Below, in pieces: positions 1 to 8,814 of a DNA stretch of 28,592 bases. Below the pieces are notes generated by a model. The model ran no database searches. It was not told where the DNA came from and worked only from the letters and a program-made list of their open reading frames with translations. The position numbers and the translations under genes were made by a program. Each line of letters starts with the position of its first letter. Positions within the stretch are counted from its first letter, which is position 1. This stretch comes from Planctomycetia bacterium (GTDB taxonomy: Bacteria; Planctomycetota; Phycisphaerae; Phycisphaerales; SM1A02): contig SYGQ01000178.1 of assembly GCA_005799475.1 (NCBI GenBank), forward strand, positions 1-28,592, read 5' to 3'.

Positions 1-1
1 C

Positions 2-1750
2 CACAAGCGCACCTTCCTGAAGCCCGAAGTGCACCGAACAAGCGAGTTCTGCGGCGCATGCCACAAGGTGTTCCTTCCCGAAGCTCTCAACGACTATCGC
101 TGGCTGCGTGGGCAGAACCACTACGACTCGTTCCGATTGAGTGGCGTGTCGGGTGTCTCGCCGCAGAGCTGGTACTACCCACCATCGGCGAACGACCGCT
201 GCAGCGATTGCCACATGCGGCCGCTCCCGAGCGACGATCCTGCCGCGAAACCAGTCACCGCCGGCGGCGAACTCGCTCTCATGGACCACCGGTTCGCCAC
301 GGCCAACACCGCCGTGCCCGGACTCGCCGGACTCGCCGACGCGGAGAACGCACTTGCGGCGTGCGCGGCGTTCTGCGCGGGCACGATGCGAGTGGACCTC
401 TTTGGTGTGCGCGAAGGTGGCGAGATCGATGGGAAACTGCACGCGCCGCTGCGGCCGACCATGCCGGCACTCAGGCGCGGCCATCGCTATCTCTTTGAAG
501 TCGTCGTGCGGAATGCTTCCGTCGGCCATGAGTTCACGCAGGGAACGGCCGACAGCAACGAGGTCTGGCTTGATGTCACGATCACTTCCGGCGGCCTTGT
601 CGTCGGGAGGAGTGGCGGGGCGAATGACCGCGCCGCGATCGACCCGTGGAGCAAGTTTCTGAATGCGTATGTCATTGATCGCGAGGGCCATCGCATCGAA
701 CGGCGTAACCCGCAAGACATCTTTGTCACGCTCTACAACAATCAGGTCCCGCCGGGCTCGGCGGATGTCACGCACTTTGCGTTCGAAGTTCCAGAGGACT
801 CCTCCAACGAGCTCACGGTGTCGGTGACACTTCGCTACCGCAAGTTCGACGCGGTGATCTGGGCCGAGGCCATGGGCCCCGAGCGCATCAACGATCTTCC
901 AACGATGTCACTCGCCACCGATGTGGCGGTGTTCCGCGTGGCGAGCGACAGCGGCGTCGACCCGGCGCCACACCCGTCCGAGGGTTCGTTCCCGCCCACC
1001 GCCGATCCGTGGATGCGCTGGTACGACTACGGCATTGGCCTCTTCCGTCAGGGGGAGCGCATGGGATTCAAGGGCGACCTTAGGCAGGCCGAACACGCGT
1101 TCGGCGAAGTCGAGAAGCTCGGCAAGGTGGCTGGCACACTCGCGAGGGCTCGCGCGGCGCTTCGTGATGGCAGGCTCGACGACGCGGGCGCGCGTTTGCG
1201 GGAAGCCGCGGCGGCCACGCCTCCAGCGGACCCGTGGAGCCTCCGGTGGTTCGGTGCGCTCGTCAACCGCCAACAGGGAGCGCTGGAGGAGGCCCAGGCG
1301 GACCTTGAAGCACTCGTCGAGTCCAACTTCCCAATGGCTCAGGAGCGGGGATTCGACTTCGGCAAGGACGATCGTGTGCTCGTCGAACTGGGCACGGTGC
1401 TCCTCGAGCGAGCCCGTGCGAGTGCCGGCGCCGATGCCCACGCGCTGGCCACACGCGCGCGCGACCTCGCCCAACGCGCGCTCTCAATGGACCCCGAGAG
1501 TGTCGCCGCGTGGTACCTCTTGGCGCAGTCGTGCACCGCGCTTGGCCTCGACGCGGCCGCCAGTGAGGCCCTCGAGCGACATGCGAAGTACAAGCCCGAT
1601 GACAACGCGCGCGATCGAGCGGTGAATCTCGCTCGCATTCGAGATCCCGCGGCCAATCGCGCCGCTGAAGCGATCGTGATCTACGACCTCCAGCGACGGG
1701 GAGCACCGCGGCGCAGCGTCGACGAGTTCGCGAAGCAGGCGAAGCCATGA
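2..1750 (+). CDS. Multihaem cytochrome c-like protein with C-terminal TPR region (5' truncated)
   Basis: The reading frame is open from base 2, so the N-terminus lies outside the window; 582 residues are visible. Near the start are two CxxCH haem-c attachment sites, FCGACHK (about residues 16-22) and RCSDCHM (about 60-66), so this is the end of a multihaem cytochrome region and more haems may lie upstream. A beta-rich segment follows (about 140-290, including VRNASVGHEFTQGT and NNQVPPGSADVTHF) of the kind seen after the haem domain in cytochrome c554-like proteins. The last 230 or so residues are alanine-rich helical repeats that read as TPRs (for example DPESVAAWYLLAQSCTALG). Haem c implies an exported protein and a role in electron transfer; its partner is unknown. 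Its TGA overlaps the ATG of the next gene (ATGA), so the two are probably translationally coupled. Family recognition is good; the function is inferred. Confidence 0.8.
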   Translation, partial: HKRTFLKPEVHRTSEFCGACHKVFLPEALNDYRWLRGQNHYDSFRLSGVSGVSPQSWYYPPSANDRCSDCHMRPLPSDDPAAKPVTAGGELALMDHRFATANTAVPGLAGLADAENALAACAAFCAGTMRVDLFGVREGGEIDGKLHAPLRPTMPALRRGHRYLFEVVVRNASVGHEFTQGTADSNEVWLDVTITSGGLVVGRSGGANDRAAIDPWSKFLNAYVIDREGHRIERRNPQDIFVTLYNNQVPPGSADVTHFAFEVPEDSSNELTVSVTLRYRKFDAVIWAEAMGPERINDLPTMSLATDVAVFRVASDSGVDPAPHPSEGSFPPTADPWMRWYDYGIGLFRQGERMGFKGDLRQAEHAFGEVEKLGKVAGTLARARAALRDGRLDDAGARLREAAAATPPADPWSLRWFGALVNRQQGALEEAQADLEALVESNFPMAQERGFDFGKDDRVLVELGTVLLERARASAGADAHALATRARDLAQRALSMDPESVAAWYLLAQSCTALGLDAAASEALERHAKYKPDDNARDRAVNLARIRDPAANRAAEAIVIYDLQRRGAPRRSVDEFAKQAKP

Positions 1751-3621
1751 CCGCTGAGGGCGAGGCCACCATCAATGCGGCGATCCGGCGATCGCTTGCC
1801 GCGATCGGTGTGCTTGTGTTCGTCGCCGGCATCTCGTACTGGTTCCTCAAGAGCGCGAGGCACGAAGGACCACCCACGCCCGCAGGAACCGGCCCCCTCG
1901 ATGCCGAACCTCAGCGAGTTCGGGTTGCCAGCGAGCAGCGCGCGATTCCCTTCAAGGATGTCGCGACCGAAAGCGGACTCGTCGCGATCACTATCAATGG
2001 TGCCTCGGGTGAGAAACTGTTGCCCGAGACGCTCGTCGGGGGCGTGGGAGTGATCGATGCAGACAGCGACGGTCGCCCCGACCTCGTCCTTGCCACCGGT
2101 ACGGCATGGACGGGTGCCGCCTTCGAATCCGCGCCAACACCGGGCGTTTCCAGCGTGCGACTGTTCCTCAACCGGACTGAGCCAGGCGCGGCCAGCTCGA
2201 TGCGATTCGAGGAGGCACCGCCGTGTGGACTTGACACGGGCATCTATGCGATGGGAGTCGCCGTCGGCGACATCGACGGAGATGCACGCGATGATCTGTT
2301 CGTGTCTGGCGTTGGCGCCAATCGCCTCTTCCAAAATGCGACAGTGGCGGGTGGTCCCGTGCGGTTCATCGACGCGACGCAGACCGCCGGGGTCGACCCC
2401 AAGGGCGCTCACGCTCGGTGGGGGACTTCGTGCGGCTTCCTTGATGCCGACCGCGACGGCGACCTCGACCTCCTTGTGGCCAACTATGTCCGGTGGTCTC
2501 CCGAGATGGATCGCCAGGTGGACTTCAAGCTCGCCGGAGTCGGCCGCGCGTACGGTCCGCCGAACGGTTTCGAGGGAGACGACCTGCTGTACTTTCGCAA
2601 TCGGGGCGACGGCTCGTTCGAGGACCGAACTTCAGAAGCCGGGTTCAGGCGAGTGTCCTCGCTCGGGAAGCCAATCGGCAAGGCGCTCGGGCTCGTCTTC
2701 GTCGATCCCGATGGCGATGGCGACTTCGATGTCGTGGTCGCCAACGACACCGTGGCGAACGCGCTCTTCGTGAACGACGGCCACGGGCAGTTCGAGGAGC
2801 GCGGTGCCGCCTCCGGGCTCGCCTACGACCGCAATGGAGCCGCGCGCGGCGCGATGGGGATCGATGCTGGCTACCTCCGGACAGCGAGCGACGCGCGCGT
2901 CGACGACCTCGCCATCGCCATCGGCAACTTCGCCAACGAGCCCGATGCGCTCTATGTGTCGCGGGGCAAGTCCTTCGTCTTCACTGATGATGCCATCGTT
3001 GAGGGTCTCGCGGCACCGACGCGGTCGGTCCTCACCTTTGGGCTCGTCCTTGAGGACTTCGACAGTGATGGCGACCTCGACCTCGCTCAGGCCAACGGAC
3101 ACATCGAGGACGAGATCGGCCGTGTGCACCCCTCGCAGACGCATGCCCAGCGCGGGCAGGTGTTCGCGAACACGCAAGGCGGGCCGCCGTGCCTCATCGA
3201 GCTCACCGGCGATGCCATCGGCGACATGGCGGTGCCCCGGATTGGGCGCGCTCTGGCCAGCGCGGACTTTGACCTCGACGGCGACATCGACCTCGTGATG
3301 ACGCAGGCGGGCGGCCCGGTTGCGCTGCTGCGCAATGGTGTGCGCAACGGACACTGGGTCGGATTCCTGCTCAGGGGACGCCCTCCGAACACTTCGGCGA
3401 TCGGGGCTCGCATCGAAGTAGAGGCCGGTGGGAGAATCCAGAGGCGGCTCGTCTCACCGACCCGGAGCTACCTCTCGCAGTGCGAGCGCATCGCGCGCGT
3501 CGGACTCGGTGCGTCCACCACAGTCGATCAGGTCACGGTCGTGTGGCCCGACGGCTCTCGCCAATCGATCGCCCCACCGACGGTGATCGATCGCGTCATC
3601 GACATCGTTCAGTCGCGGTAG
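1747..3621 (+). CDS. CRTAC1-type FG-GAP repeat protein with C-terminal ASPIC/UnbV domain
   Basis: This 624-residue protein starts with a membrane anchor or uncleaved signal (about residues 14-36, ending near YWFLKSARHEG), so most of it should lie outside the cytoplasmic membrane. The body is a series of calcium-binding FG-GAP/VCBS repeats that predict a beta-propeller: DADSDGRPDL, DIDGDARDDL, DADRDGDLDL, DPDGDGDFDV, DFDSDGDLDL and DFDLDGDIDL. The end (about 545-620) matches the ASPIC/UnbV domain, with IGARIEVEAGG, RSYLSQCE and VVWPDGSRQS. Family members are usually extracellular or periplasmic and of unknown biochemical role. The start codon overlaps the stop of the multihaem/TPR gene, suggesting a paired function. 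The end faces the next gene with only 9 bp between the stops. Confidence 0.88.
   Translation: MTAEGEATINAAIRRSLAAIGVLVFVAGISYWFLKSARHEGPPTPAGTGPLDAEPQRVRVASEQRAIPFKDVATESGLVAITINGASGEKLLPETLVGGVGVIDADSDGRPDLVLATGTAWTGAAFESAPTPGVSSVRLFLNRTEPGAASSMRFEEAPPCGLDTGIYAMGVAVGDIDGDARDDLFVSGVGANRLFQNATVAGGPVRFIDATQTAGVDPKGAHARWGTSCGFLDADRDGDLDLLVANYVRWSPEMDRQVDFKLAGVGRAYGPPNGFEGDDLLYFRNRGDGSFEDRTSEAGFRRVSSLGKPIGKALGLVFVDPDGDGDFDVVVANDTVANALFVNDGHGQFEERGAASGLAYDRNGAARGAMGIDAGYLRTASDARVDDLAIAIGNFANEPDALYVSRGKSFVFTDDAIVEGLAAPTRSVLTFGLVLEDFDSDGDLDLAQANGHIEDEIGRVHPSQTHAQRGQVFANTQGGPPCLIELTGDAIGDMAVPRIGRALASADFDLDGDIDLVMTQAGGPVALLRNGVRNGHWVGFLLRGRPPNTSAIGARIEVEAGGRIQRRLVSPTRSYLSQCERIARVGLGASTTVDQVTVVWPDGSRQSIAPPTVIDRVIDIVQSR
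2452..2472 (+). repeat. 21-nt repeat encoding an FG-GAP loop (copy 1)
   Basis: This stretch is identical base for base to 9342-9362 in the paralogous CRTAC1-type gene. Both encode RDGDLDL within a calcium-binding loop. A shorter, 17-nt match occurs at 9012-9028. Confidence 0.8.
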
Positions 3622-3630
3622 ACCGTCCGG

Positions 3631-6165
3631 TTACGGGCAGTTCCCCCACGCGCCGAGCACACCGCCAAGGTCAAGGCCATCGGTTGTGCCATCGCCGTTG
3701 ATGTCGCCTGCGCCGGCGCTTCCCCATCCGGAGAGGATCATGGTGAGGTCAGGACCGCCGACAACGCCATCGTCGTTGATGTCGGGTGGGCATGGTGGCG
3801 CCGCGGCACACTCGTCCTTGAGGACGACGACATCGTCGATCCCCGCCTCAAGCGTGCTCGCGGTGCCCGTATCGGCAATGCTGAATCGAATCTGCAGCGT
3901 CGTGCCAGGTGTGGCATAGTCGCCGACGCGGAACGAACGCTGTTGCCACGCGGTGAGGTTCGCGGTGGCGCGCTCGACATAGACCCACTGGGTGCCGTTG
4001 ACCGAGATCCATGTTTCGAAGGGGTCCAACTGGGTCGTCGAAGAGCAGTAGTACCAGCGCCAGTAGGACACGGTGGCGTCGCTGCCAGCGGTGGTGTAGA
4101 GCGGTGAAAGGAGGTAGGCGACGCCGCCGTCGACATCGTGAGCGCTCGCGGCCTGACCGGTTGTGCTCAGTTGCGTCACGAAGCACTTGACGCCAGGAGC
4201 CGCTGTGTGGTCGTCCGTGGGTTCGGCGGGGGCTCCCGCGACACTCGAGCCGATCGGATCGCCGCGCTGCCATGCGCCGCCGGTCAAGGCCGCGTCGGCG
4301 GAGGCGGTCCAGCCGCCCGCACTGGCCTCAAAGTCATCGCTTGCAAGCGTCGTCGTCCCGGTGATCGTGTCGGCTGAGTAGAAGCCAGTCGGCGCACTTG
4401 CGGGGGAAGTGACCGACGGGTTGCCGGTGGTCGTCGACCGCGCCGACACATAGTAACTGAGCGCTTGACCGCAATTGGTGGCCGGAAGCCTTGCGATGTA
4501 CGAACCCGCGGCACCGCCTGAGATGAGCGGCGTCGTCGACCAACTGCCCGCGTTGACGCGGTGGTGGAGCGTTTCCGAGCCGGCCTGAATCGTCCCGATC
4601 AGGGCCGAGATCGTGACTGGCACATCGGTCGTCGCCCCCGCCATGATCGTGGAGGGCTGCCCCGAGGGGAACGCGAAGGACAGCGCGATCGGAGGCTGGT
4701 TGATCCAGACCTTGAGTCCCGCGCATCCGCCAGTGACCATGTCGAGCCATGTGTCGCCGTTGATGTCGAACACCGCGACATCGAAGAGGTTGGAGAGGTC
4801 CGCAGTCGGAAGGATCGTGGTGTCTTCAGCAAGGAGGTCGCCGGAGGTGCCGGTGTTCTTGAAGATCTTCGTCCGGCGTCCTGAACTCGGGCAGAAGGGA
4901 CCGAGGTCAGCGTCAATGTCGGTGATGATCACATCGGTCCTGCCGTCCTTATTGAGGTCGCCGACCGAAATCGTGTTGCCGAACTCGCTGGGCGTCCCGG
5001 TCATCACAGTGAGCGAGAAATTGGGCTGACCGTCGGCTGCATTCCCCGTATTGAGGCAATACCGGTCCTGCCCGTCGTCGGCGATGATGAAGTCGAGCTT
5101 GCCGTCGCTATTGAGATCCGCGACATTCATCCCATAGGGAGCAAGCCCCGTGTACACCGACTTGAGCGTCCAAGTCTGACCGGGGCCACCGGCGCCGGTC
5201 TTGTTGGAAATCACCGCGACATCCTGACCCGTGGTGAGCGTGCAGACGCGGATGACATCCTGCAGCGAGTCAGAATTGAAATCGCCGGCCATGCACATAT
5301 TGCCGAAGGCGCACGACAATTGCGCGGCTGTCATCTTCGTCGTGGTCGTGTCATAGAAGAAACCCGGGCCGCCGCCGCCGGAAGTGCCCCAGTTGTAGAG
5401 GAGTTTGTTGTCGTAGTCGTTGGTCGCGGTCTCGCCTGGCGACTGCTGGCACTCGCCCGCGTCGGCGGTGTCTCCATCGTTGTTCATGTCGATGCAGATC
5501 GTGCCGCTGGTCTCGGGCGTGTCGTAGTCGACGAAGTAGAGGTCCACATACCCGTCGCCGTTGAAGTCGGCGACCGCAAGGTCGCAGAACCGTGGATTCG
5601 CGGCCGTGCCGTTCTTGGCGAAGAGTTGCGGGATGCGCGCATCCTCAAACCTGAATCCCTGCCACTGCCCCGAGGCGTTGTTGCCGAGGTTGCGGTACAC
5701 GCGCGGCTGACCGAGCATGGTGTTCACCGTGTCGGACATCGTCGTTGCCGTGATCAAGTCCACCCAGCCATCGTTGTTGACATCGAACGCCTCAACATCG
5801 CGATCATTGGACTCATCCAGCATGCCCTGTGAACCCGCCGCGTCGGTGGCGGTGCCATACAGAACAGTGCGGTCGGTCAGGACGCCATTCTCGTTCATGA
5901 GGATGAGGTCGCGGAAGAACCCGCAGCCCGTGCAGGTCGACTGGATCGACCCGGGAAACTTGCGCATCACGACGAGGTCGGTGTCGCCATCGTGGTCAAA
6001 GTCGGCGTACGCAAAGTCCTTTTCGATGTTGTCCTGGCCCGTGAGGTTCGATGCCGCCACAAGGCGCGTCGAGGTTTGGTTGGCGTAGGTGACCCATTGC
6101 GCCATCGCGGGTGTCGCAACGATCAATGGCAGGGTGGCCAGGACGGCCGTCGTGGTGGTTCGCAT
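3631..6165 (-). CDS. Secreted FG-GAP repeat protein with dockerin-like C-terminus
   Basis: This 844-residue protein begins with a clear signal peptide ending in ATPAMAQ (cleavage near residue 22). Residues 45-470 carry FG-GAP/VCBS calcium-binding repeats, including DFDHDGDTDL, DVNNDGWVDL, DFNGDGYVDL, DLNSDGKLDF, DLNKDGRTDV and DINGDTWLDM, which predict a beta-propeller. Residues of about 590-780 look like a beta-sandwich of the MAM/lectin kind (SDDFEASAGGW, later VSYWRWYY). The last 55 residues contain two EF-hand-like dockerin repeats (DINDDGVVGGPDL and DINGDGTTDGLDL) and end in LGAWGNCP. The neighbouring two-haem protein has the same ending. The start lies 48 bp after that gene's stop, so the two may be co-transcribed. 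No Shine-Dalgarno site is evident. The protein is likely surface-exposed; its ligand is unknown. Confidence 0.85.
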   Translation of the reverse strand: MRTTTTAVLATLPLIVATPAMAQWVTYANQTSTRLVAASNLTGQDNIEKDFAYADFDHDGDTDLVVMRKFPGSIQSTCTGCGFFRDLILMNENGVLTDRTVLYGTATDAAGSQGMLDESNDRDVEAFDVNNDGWVDLITATTMSDTVNTMLGQPRVYRNLGNNASGQWQGFRFEDARIPQLFAKNGTAANPRFCDLAVADFNGDGYVDLYFVDYDTPETSGTICIDMNNDGDTADAGECQQSPGETATNDYDNKLLYNWGTSGGGGPGFFYDTTTTKMTAAQLSCAFGNMCMAGDFNSDSLQDVIRVCTLTTGQDVAVISNKTGAGGPGQTWTLKSVYTGLAPYGMNVADLNSDGKLDFIIADDGQDRYCLNTGNAADGQPNFSLTVMTGTPSEFGNTISVGDLNKDGRTDVIITDIDADLGPFCPSSGRRTKIFKNTGTSGDLLAEDTTILPTADLSNLFDVAVFDINGDTWLDMVTGGCAGLKVWINQPPIALSFAFPSGQPSTIMAGATTDVPVTISALIGTIQAGSETLHHRVNAGSWSTTPLISGGAAGSYIARLPATNCGQALSYYVSARSTTTGNPSVTSPASAPTGFYSADTITGTTTLASDDFEASAGGWTASADAALTGGAWQRGDPIGSSVAGAPAEPTDDHTAAPGVKCFVTQLSTTGQAASAHDVDGGVAYLLSPLYTTAGSDATVSYWRWYYCSSTTQLDPFETWISVNGTQWVYVERATANLTAWQQRSFRVGDYATPGTTLQIRFSIADTGTASTLEAGIDDVVVLKDECAAAPPCPPDINDDGVVGGPDLTMILSGWGSAGAGDINGDGTTDGLDLGGVLGAWGNCP

Positions 6166-6213
6166 GGGTATCGAGTCAGTTCGTGGTTGGGGTGAAGACC
6201 GGTTCCGTGGTGA

Positions 6214-7872
6214 TCAGGGGCAGTTGCCCCACGCCGCGAGGACGATCGCGAGGTCGATGGAGTCTGTGGTGCCGTTGCCGTCGAGATCCGAAGATCCGGC
6301 GAGGCCCCAGTTGGACACGAGCGGTGTGAGGTCGAGCGCATCGACCATGCCGCTGTTGTCGAGATCGGCAATGCAGGCAGCGCATTCGTCAGGGATGGCG
6401 TCACCGTCGGTGTCGGTGCTCGTGCCCATTGCAATGTCCTTCAGATCGGCGACACCGTTCTTGTTGCAGTCGGAGTGGTCGGCGTCGTAGGCCGCGACGA
6501 ATCCATCAATGTCAACGACATTGATGACACCGTTCTGGTCGATGTCGCCGATCGCACACGCGTCGTCTGGGTTGGTCGTCGCTTGTGCGACGCACGCCAT
6601 CATCGCGGTGAAGTCCACGAGGTTGATGAGGTCGTTGCCATCGAAGTCGAACTCGGCGCGGCCGAGCGAGTCGAGGAACGCAACGAGCTTCGCCTTGTTG
6701 TCTCCAGAGAGCGCCGCGAAGGCCGCCGCGCTTGACGCGGCTTCGCCGAAGGGTCCATGGGCCGCGATCGCGGTGGTGACGCGGGTCGCGAACGTCCCGC
6801 CGCCGGCGATGCCGTTGTGCAGCATTGGATCTCGTCGGCGCACACCCCAAAGGGTCGGTGTGCGCATCTCCGCTTCAGTGGCATCGCCATCACTGATGCC
6901 GTCGGCGAGGAGTCCCATGTCGTGCAGAAGGAAGTCGCAGTAGGGGCGGATCGTCTTGCCTCGAATGGCGTCCTCAAGGGACGCATCGGTCGAGGTCGTG
7001 AACTCGGCGACATGGCACTTCGTGCAGCCGATCTGGTTGAAGATCGCTTCGCCGGCCATTCCCGAGCGCGGCGTCTGCGGCGGGGGAGCGAGGAACCGCT
7101 GGAAGTCGGTGACGCGATCAATAAAGTGGAACCCCTCGGCGTCGGCAGTGTCCTCAGGATCCGCCACTGTGTCGCACACAACGAGTCGCGCGACATCACC
7201 ATTCGGAGCGTTCTCGACCGGTGCGAGGCGATTCGTGAGTCCCATCTCATTGCGCGACGCATCGGCACTGAAGGTCAGCACGGTCGCCACCTGCGCCTTC
7301 CAGCCAAATCGCCCTGCGCGCAGCGGGCTTCCGGGCTCGGCTTCAAGCGGCATAACCCAATGAACGCGCCCGCTCACCCCGTCGCCGTCGCCGTCGGCCG
7401 CGTCGGCCTGCGCGGCGATCTGCGCATCGGGGATCGCTTCGACCAACCCGAACGCCATCGAGCTATTGGTGAACCGCGTGCGCACCACCATCGCATCCGC
7501 GGGCACCACTTCGGCACAGAACGAACTGTTGGCGAGTGATTGCGCCAGCGATTGCGTCTCACCCGGATAGAGCGAGAAGACGCCCTTCTTCTCCATGCCG
7601 AACCGGGTCACCGAAATCGCGCCCCAACCTCCCAGGGGGTTGGCGTGGCAGGATCCGCAGTTGCTCTTGTTCAGAATCGGACCGAGCCCATCTTCGATGG
7701 GGATCGGGAAACTAAACAAGACCTTGCCGATATCGAAGCGCTGCAGTTGCGCGGCGGTGAGTCCGTCGAGGTGCGCGCCCATGCGCGGCTGCAGGGCGGG
7801 AGTCTGGGCGGAGGCAATCGCTCCGATCGACGCGACGACCGTGCCGAGGACGACCAAGATGGAAATCTTCAT
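6214..7872 (-). CDS. Two-haem DHOR-type oxidoreductase (putative thiol oxidoreductase) with dockerin-like C-terminus
   Basis: The protein resembles the di-haem oxidoreductase (putative peroxidase, COG3488-like) family. It has two haem-c sites, NCGSCHANP near the N-terminus and GCTKCHVAEF in the C-terminal half, and family-typical stretches GRFGWKAQVATV, FLLHDMGLLADG and TPTLWGVRRRDP. I chose the ATG at 7872 because it gives a clean signal peptide (MKISILVVLG...IASAQ); the in-frame ATG at 7929 adds 19 residues and cannot be excluded. After the enzyme domain come several calcium-loop repeats (DFDGNDLINLVDF, DIDQNGVINVVDI, DLDNSGMVDALDL, DLDGNGTTDSIDL) and the tail LAAWGNCP. Family members carry out periplasmic redox chemistry; the substrate here is unknown. 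Its haems fit the neighbouring cytochrome-like gene, and fusion to a dockerin-like tail suggests surface retention. Confidence 0.85.
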   Translation of the reverse strand: MKISILVVLGTVVASIGAIASAQTPALQPRMGAHLDGLTAAQLQRFDIGKVLFSFPIPIEDGLGPILNKSNCGSCHANPLGGWGAISVTRFGMEKKGVFSLYPGETQSLAQSLANSSFCAEVVPADAMVVRTRFTNSSMAFGLVEAIPDAQIAAQADAADGDGDGVSGRVHWVMPLEAEPGSPLRAGRFGWKAQVATVLTFSADASRNEMGLTNRLAPVENAPNGDVARLVVCDTVADPEDTADAEGFHFIDRVTDFQRFLAPPPQTPRSGMAGEAIFNQIGCTKCHVAEFTTSTDASLEDAIRGKTIRPYCDFLLHDMGLLADGISDGDATEAEMRTPTLWGVRRRDPMLHNGIAGGGTFATRVTTAIAAHGPFGEAASSAAAFAALSGDNKAKLVAFLDSLGRAEFDFDGNDLINLVDFTAMMACVAQATTNPDDACAIGDIDQNGVINVVDIDGFVAAYDADHSDCNKNGVADLKDIAMGTSTDTDGDAIPDECAACIADLDNSGMVDALDLTPLVSNWGLAGSSDLDGNGTTDSIDLAIVLAAWGNCP

Positions 7873-7948
7873 CTGAACACTTTCTGCGCGAGCTGTGTGC
7901 ACCGAAACCGCCGTTCGCAGCGGCTTCATGATTCAATCTTCTGTCCAA

Positions 7949-7954
7949 ATCCTA
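7949..7954 (-). promoter_or_regulatory. Candidate -10 element for the DHOR-type gene
   Basis: On the minus strand this reads TAGGAT, and transcription would begin about 7 nt downstream. No convincing -35 hexamer is seen at 16-18 bp. It would give a leader of about 13 nt to the ATG at 7929 or about 70 nt to the ATG at 7872. It is the best match in the short divergent region shared with the TPR lipoprotein gene. Confidence 0.3.
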
Positions 7955-7991
7955 ACCCCAAGAACCGAGGTTTCCACCCTCATTCGGTCAT

Positions 7992-7997
7992 TACGAT
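7992..7997 (+). promoter_or_regulatory. Candidate -10 element (leaderless) for the TPR lipoprotein gene
   Basis: The hexamer TACGAT is followed by exactly 7 nt and then the ATG at 8005, so transcription would begin at or next to the start codon. The region has no Shine-Dalgarno site. Three other unit-leading genes in the window show the same spacing. A good -35 is not visible. Confidence 0.45.
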
Positions 7998-8004
7998 GAC
8001 TTGG

Positions 8005-8814
8005 ATGCGTCCTTATCGACCTTTGCCCCTGATTTGGGTCGCTGTGCTGTTCACCGGTCTCGTTCCCGGATGCTCAGGCCCTGCTGCGCCTGCACCGGAA
8101 CAGCCGGCGGCACCCTCGGCGGTTGTGGATTCGAGGCCGCCGACGATTGATCATCCGAACCTTCCCATCGCGGCGCGATTGCTTCGTTCGGGTCAGTTCC
8201 TCGACGCGGAGATCGTCCTTCGCACCGTCTTGCGCGAGTCGCCCGACTGCGCCCGTGCGAAGTTCCTGCTGGGTGTCGCTGTCATGAAGCAGAAGCGCTA
8301 CGCACAGGCGCGCGACCTTCTCGAGGGGAGCCTGGCAAGCCGTCAGGATTTTCCCGATGCCGTCCAAGTCGATCATTTCCTCGGTTGGACCTGCTACTAC
8401 CTCGGGGACCTCGACGCCGCAAAGCGCGCGTTTCAGGCGCATGTGCACGCAGTCCCGACGGCGGCTGACTCGTACTTCGGCCTTGGCGTTGTCGCCATCG
8501 ACGAGGATCGCATCAGCGATGCCGAGCAGGCGCTGCGCCGCTCGATGGAACTCCTTCCTCCACCCCCGCACGGCAACCGCGACCGGGCGAAAGCGCTCGC
8601 GCGCCTAGGGGACTGTGCGCTCAGGCGTGACCATGCCGACGAAGCACTTGCGCTTTACGAGGAGTCGTCGCAGGTCTTCGCCGACCATGCAGAGGTCTGG
8701 GGAAAGTTGGCGCACGCGTATGAGCAGGCTGGGCGAGTCGACGATGCGAAGGCCGCGCGCGTCCGCCAGGATTCCCTCGCATCTCCACCGGTCGGACAGC
8801 AGGTGTCGCCTTGA
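8005..8814 (+). CDS. TPR-repeat lipoprotein
   Basis: This 269-residue protein has a hydrophobic N-terminal segment ending in a lipobox-like GLVPGC (Cys at residue 23), followed by a Pro/Ala-rich linker (about 24-50), as expected for a lipoprotein held at a membrane. The rest is helical TPR repeats, for example ARLLRSGQFLDAEIVLRTVL, ARAKFLLGVAVMKQKRYAQA, ADSYFGLGVVAIDEDRISDA and AEVWGKLAHAYEQAGRVDDA. TPRs serve as protein-binding scaffolds. An in-frame ATG at 7996 would add three residues; 8005 is preferred because a TAnnnT hexamer sits exactly 7 nt upstream. The stop overlaps the TTG start of the following CRTAC1-type gene (TTGA), repeating the TPR-plus-CRTAC1 arrangement at 2-3621. The partner is presumably the downstream protein; this is inferred. 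Confidence 0.85.
   Translation: MRPYRPLPLIWVAVLFTGLVPGCSGPAAPAPEQPAAPSAVVDSRPPTIDHPNLPIAARLLRSGQFLDAEIVLRTVLRESPDCARAKFLLGVAVMKQKRYAQARDLLEGSLASRQDFPDAVQVDHFLGWTCYYLGDLDAAKRAFQAHVHAVPTAADSYFGLGVVAIDEDRISDAEQALRRSMELLPPPPHGNRDRAKALARLGDCALRRDHADEALALYEESSQVFADHAEVWGKLAHAYEQAGRVDDAKAARVRQDSLASPPVGQQVSP

Noticed and set aside
908..1474. Minus-strand open frame opposite the TPR region of the first gene
   Set aside because: No motif, and the plus strand has coherent TPR sequence continuous with the haem region.
3631..7872. Cellulosome interpretation of the dockerin-like repeats
   Set aside because: No cohesin or glycoside hydrolase is present, and the tails have a distinct terminal AWGNCP; a surface-anchoring role is more likely.
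7540..8004. Upstream extension of the TPR lipoprotein frame
   Set aside because: It runs antisense through the N-terminal part of the DHOR-type gene and would bury the export signal and lipobox internally.
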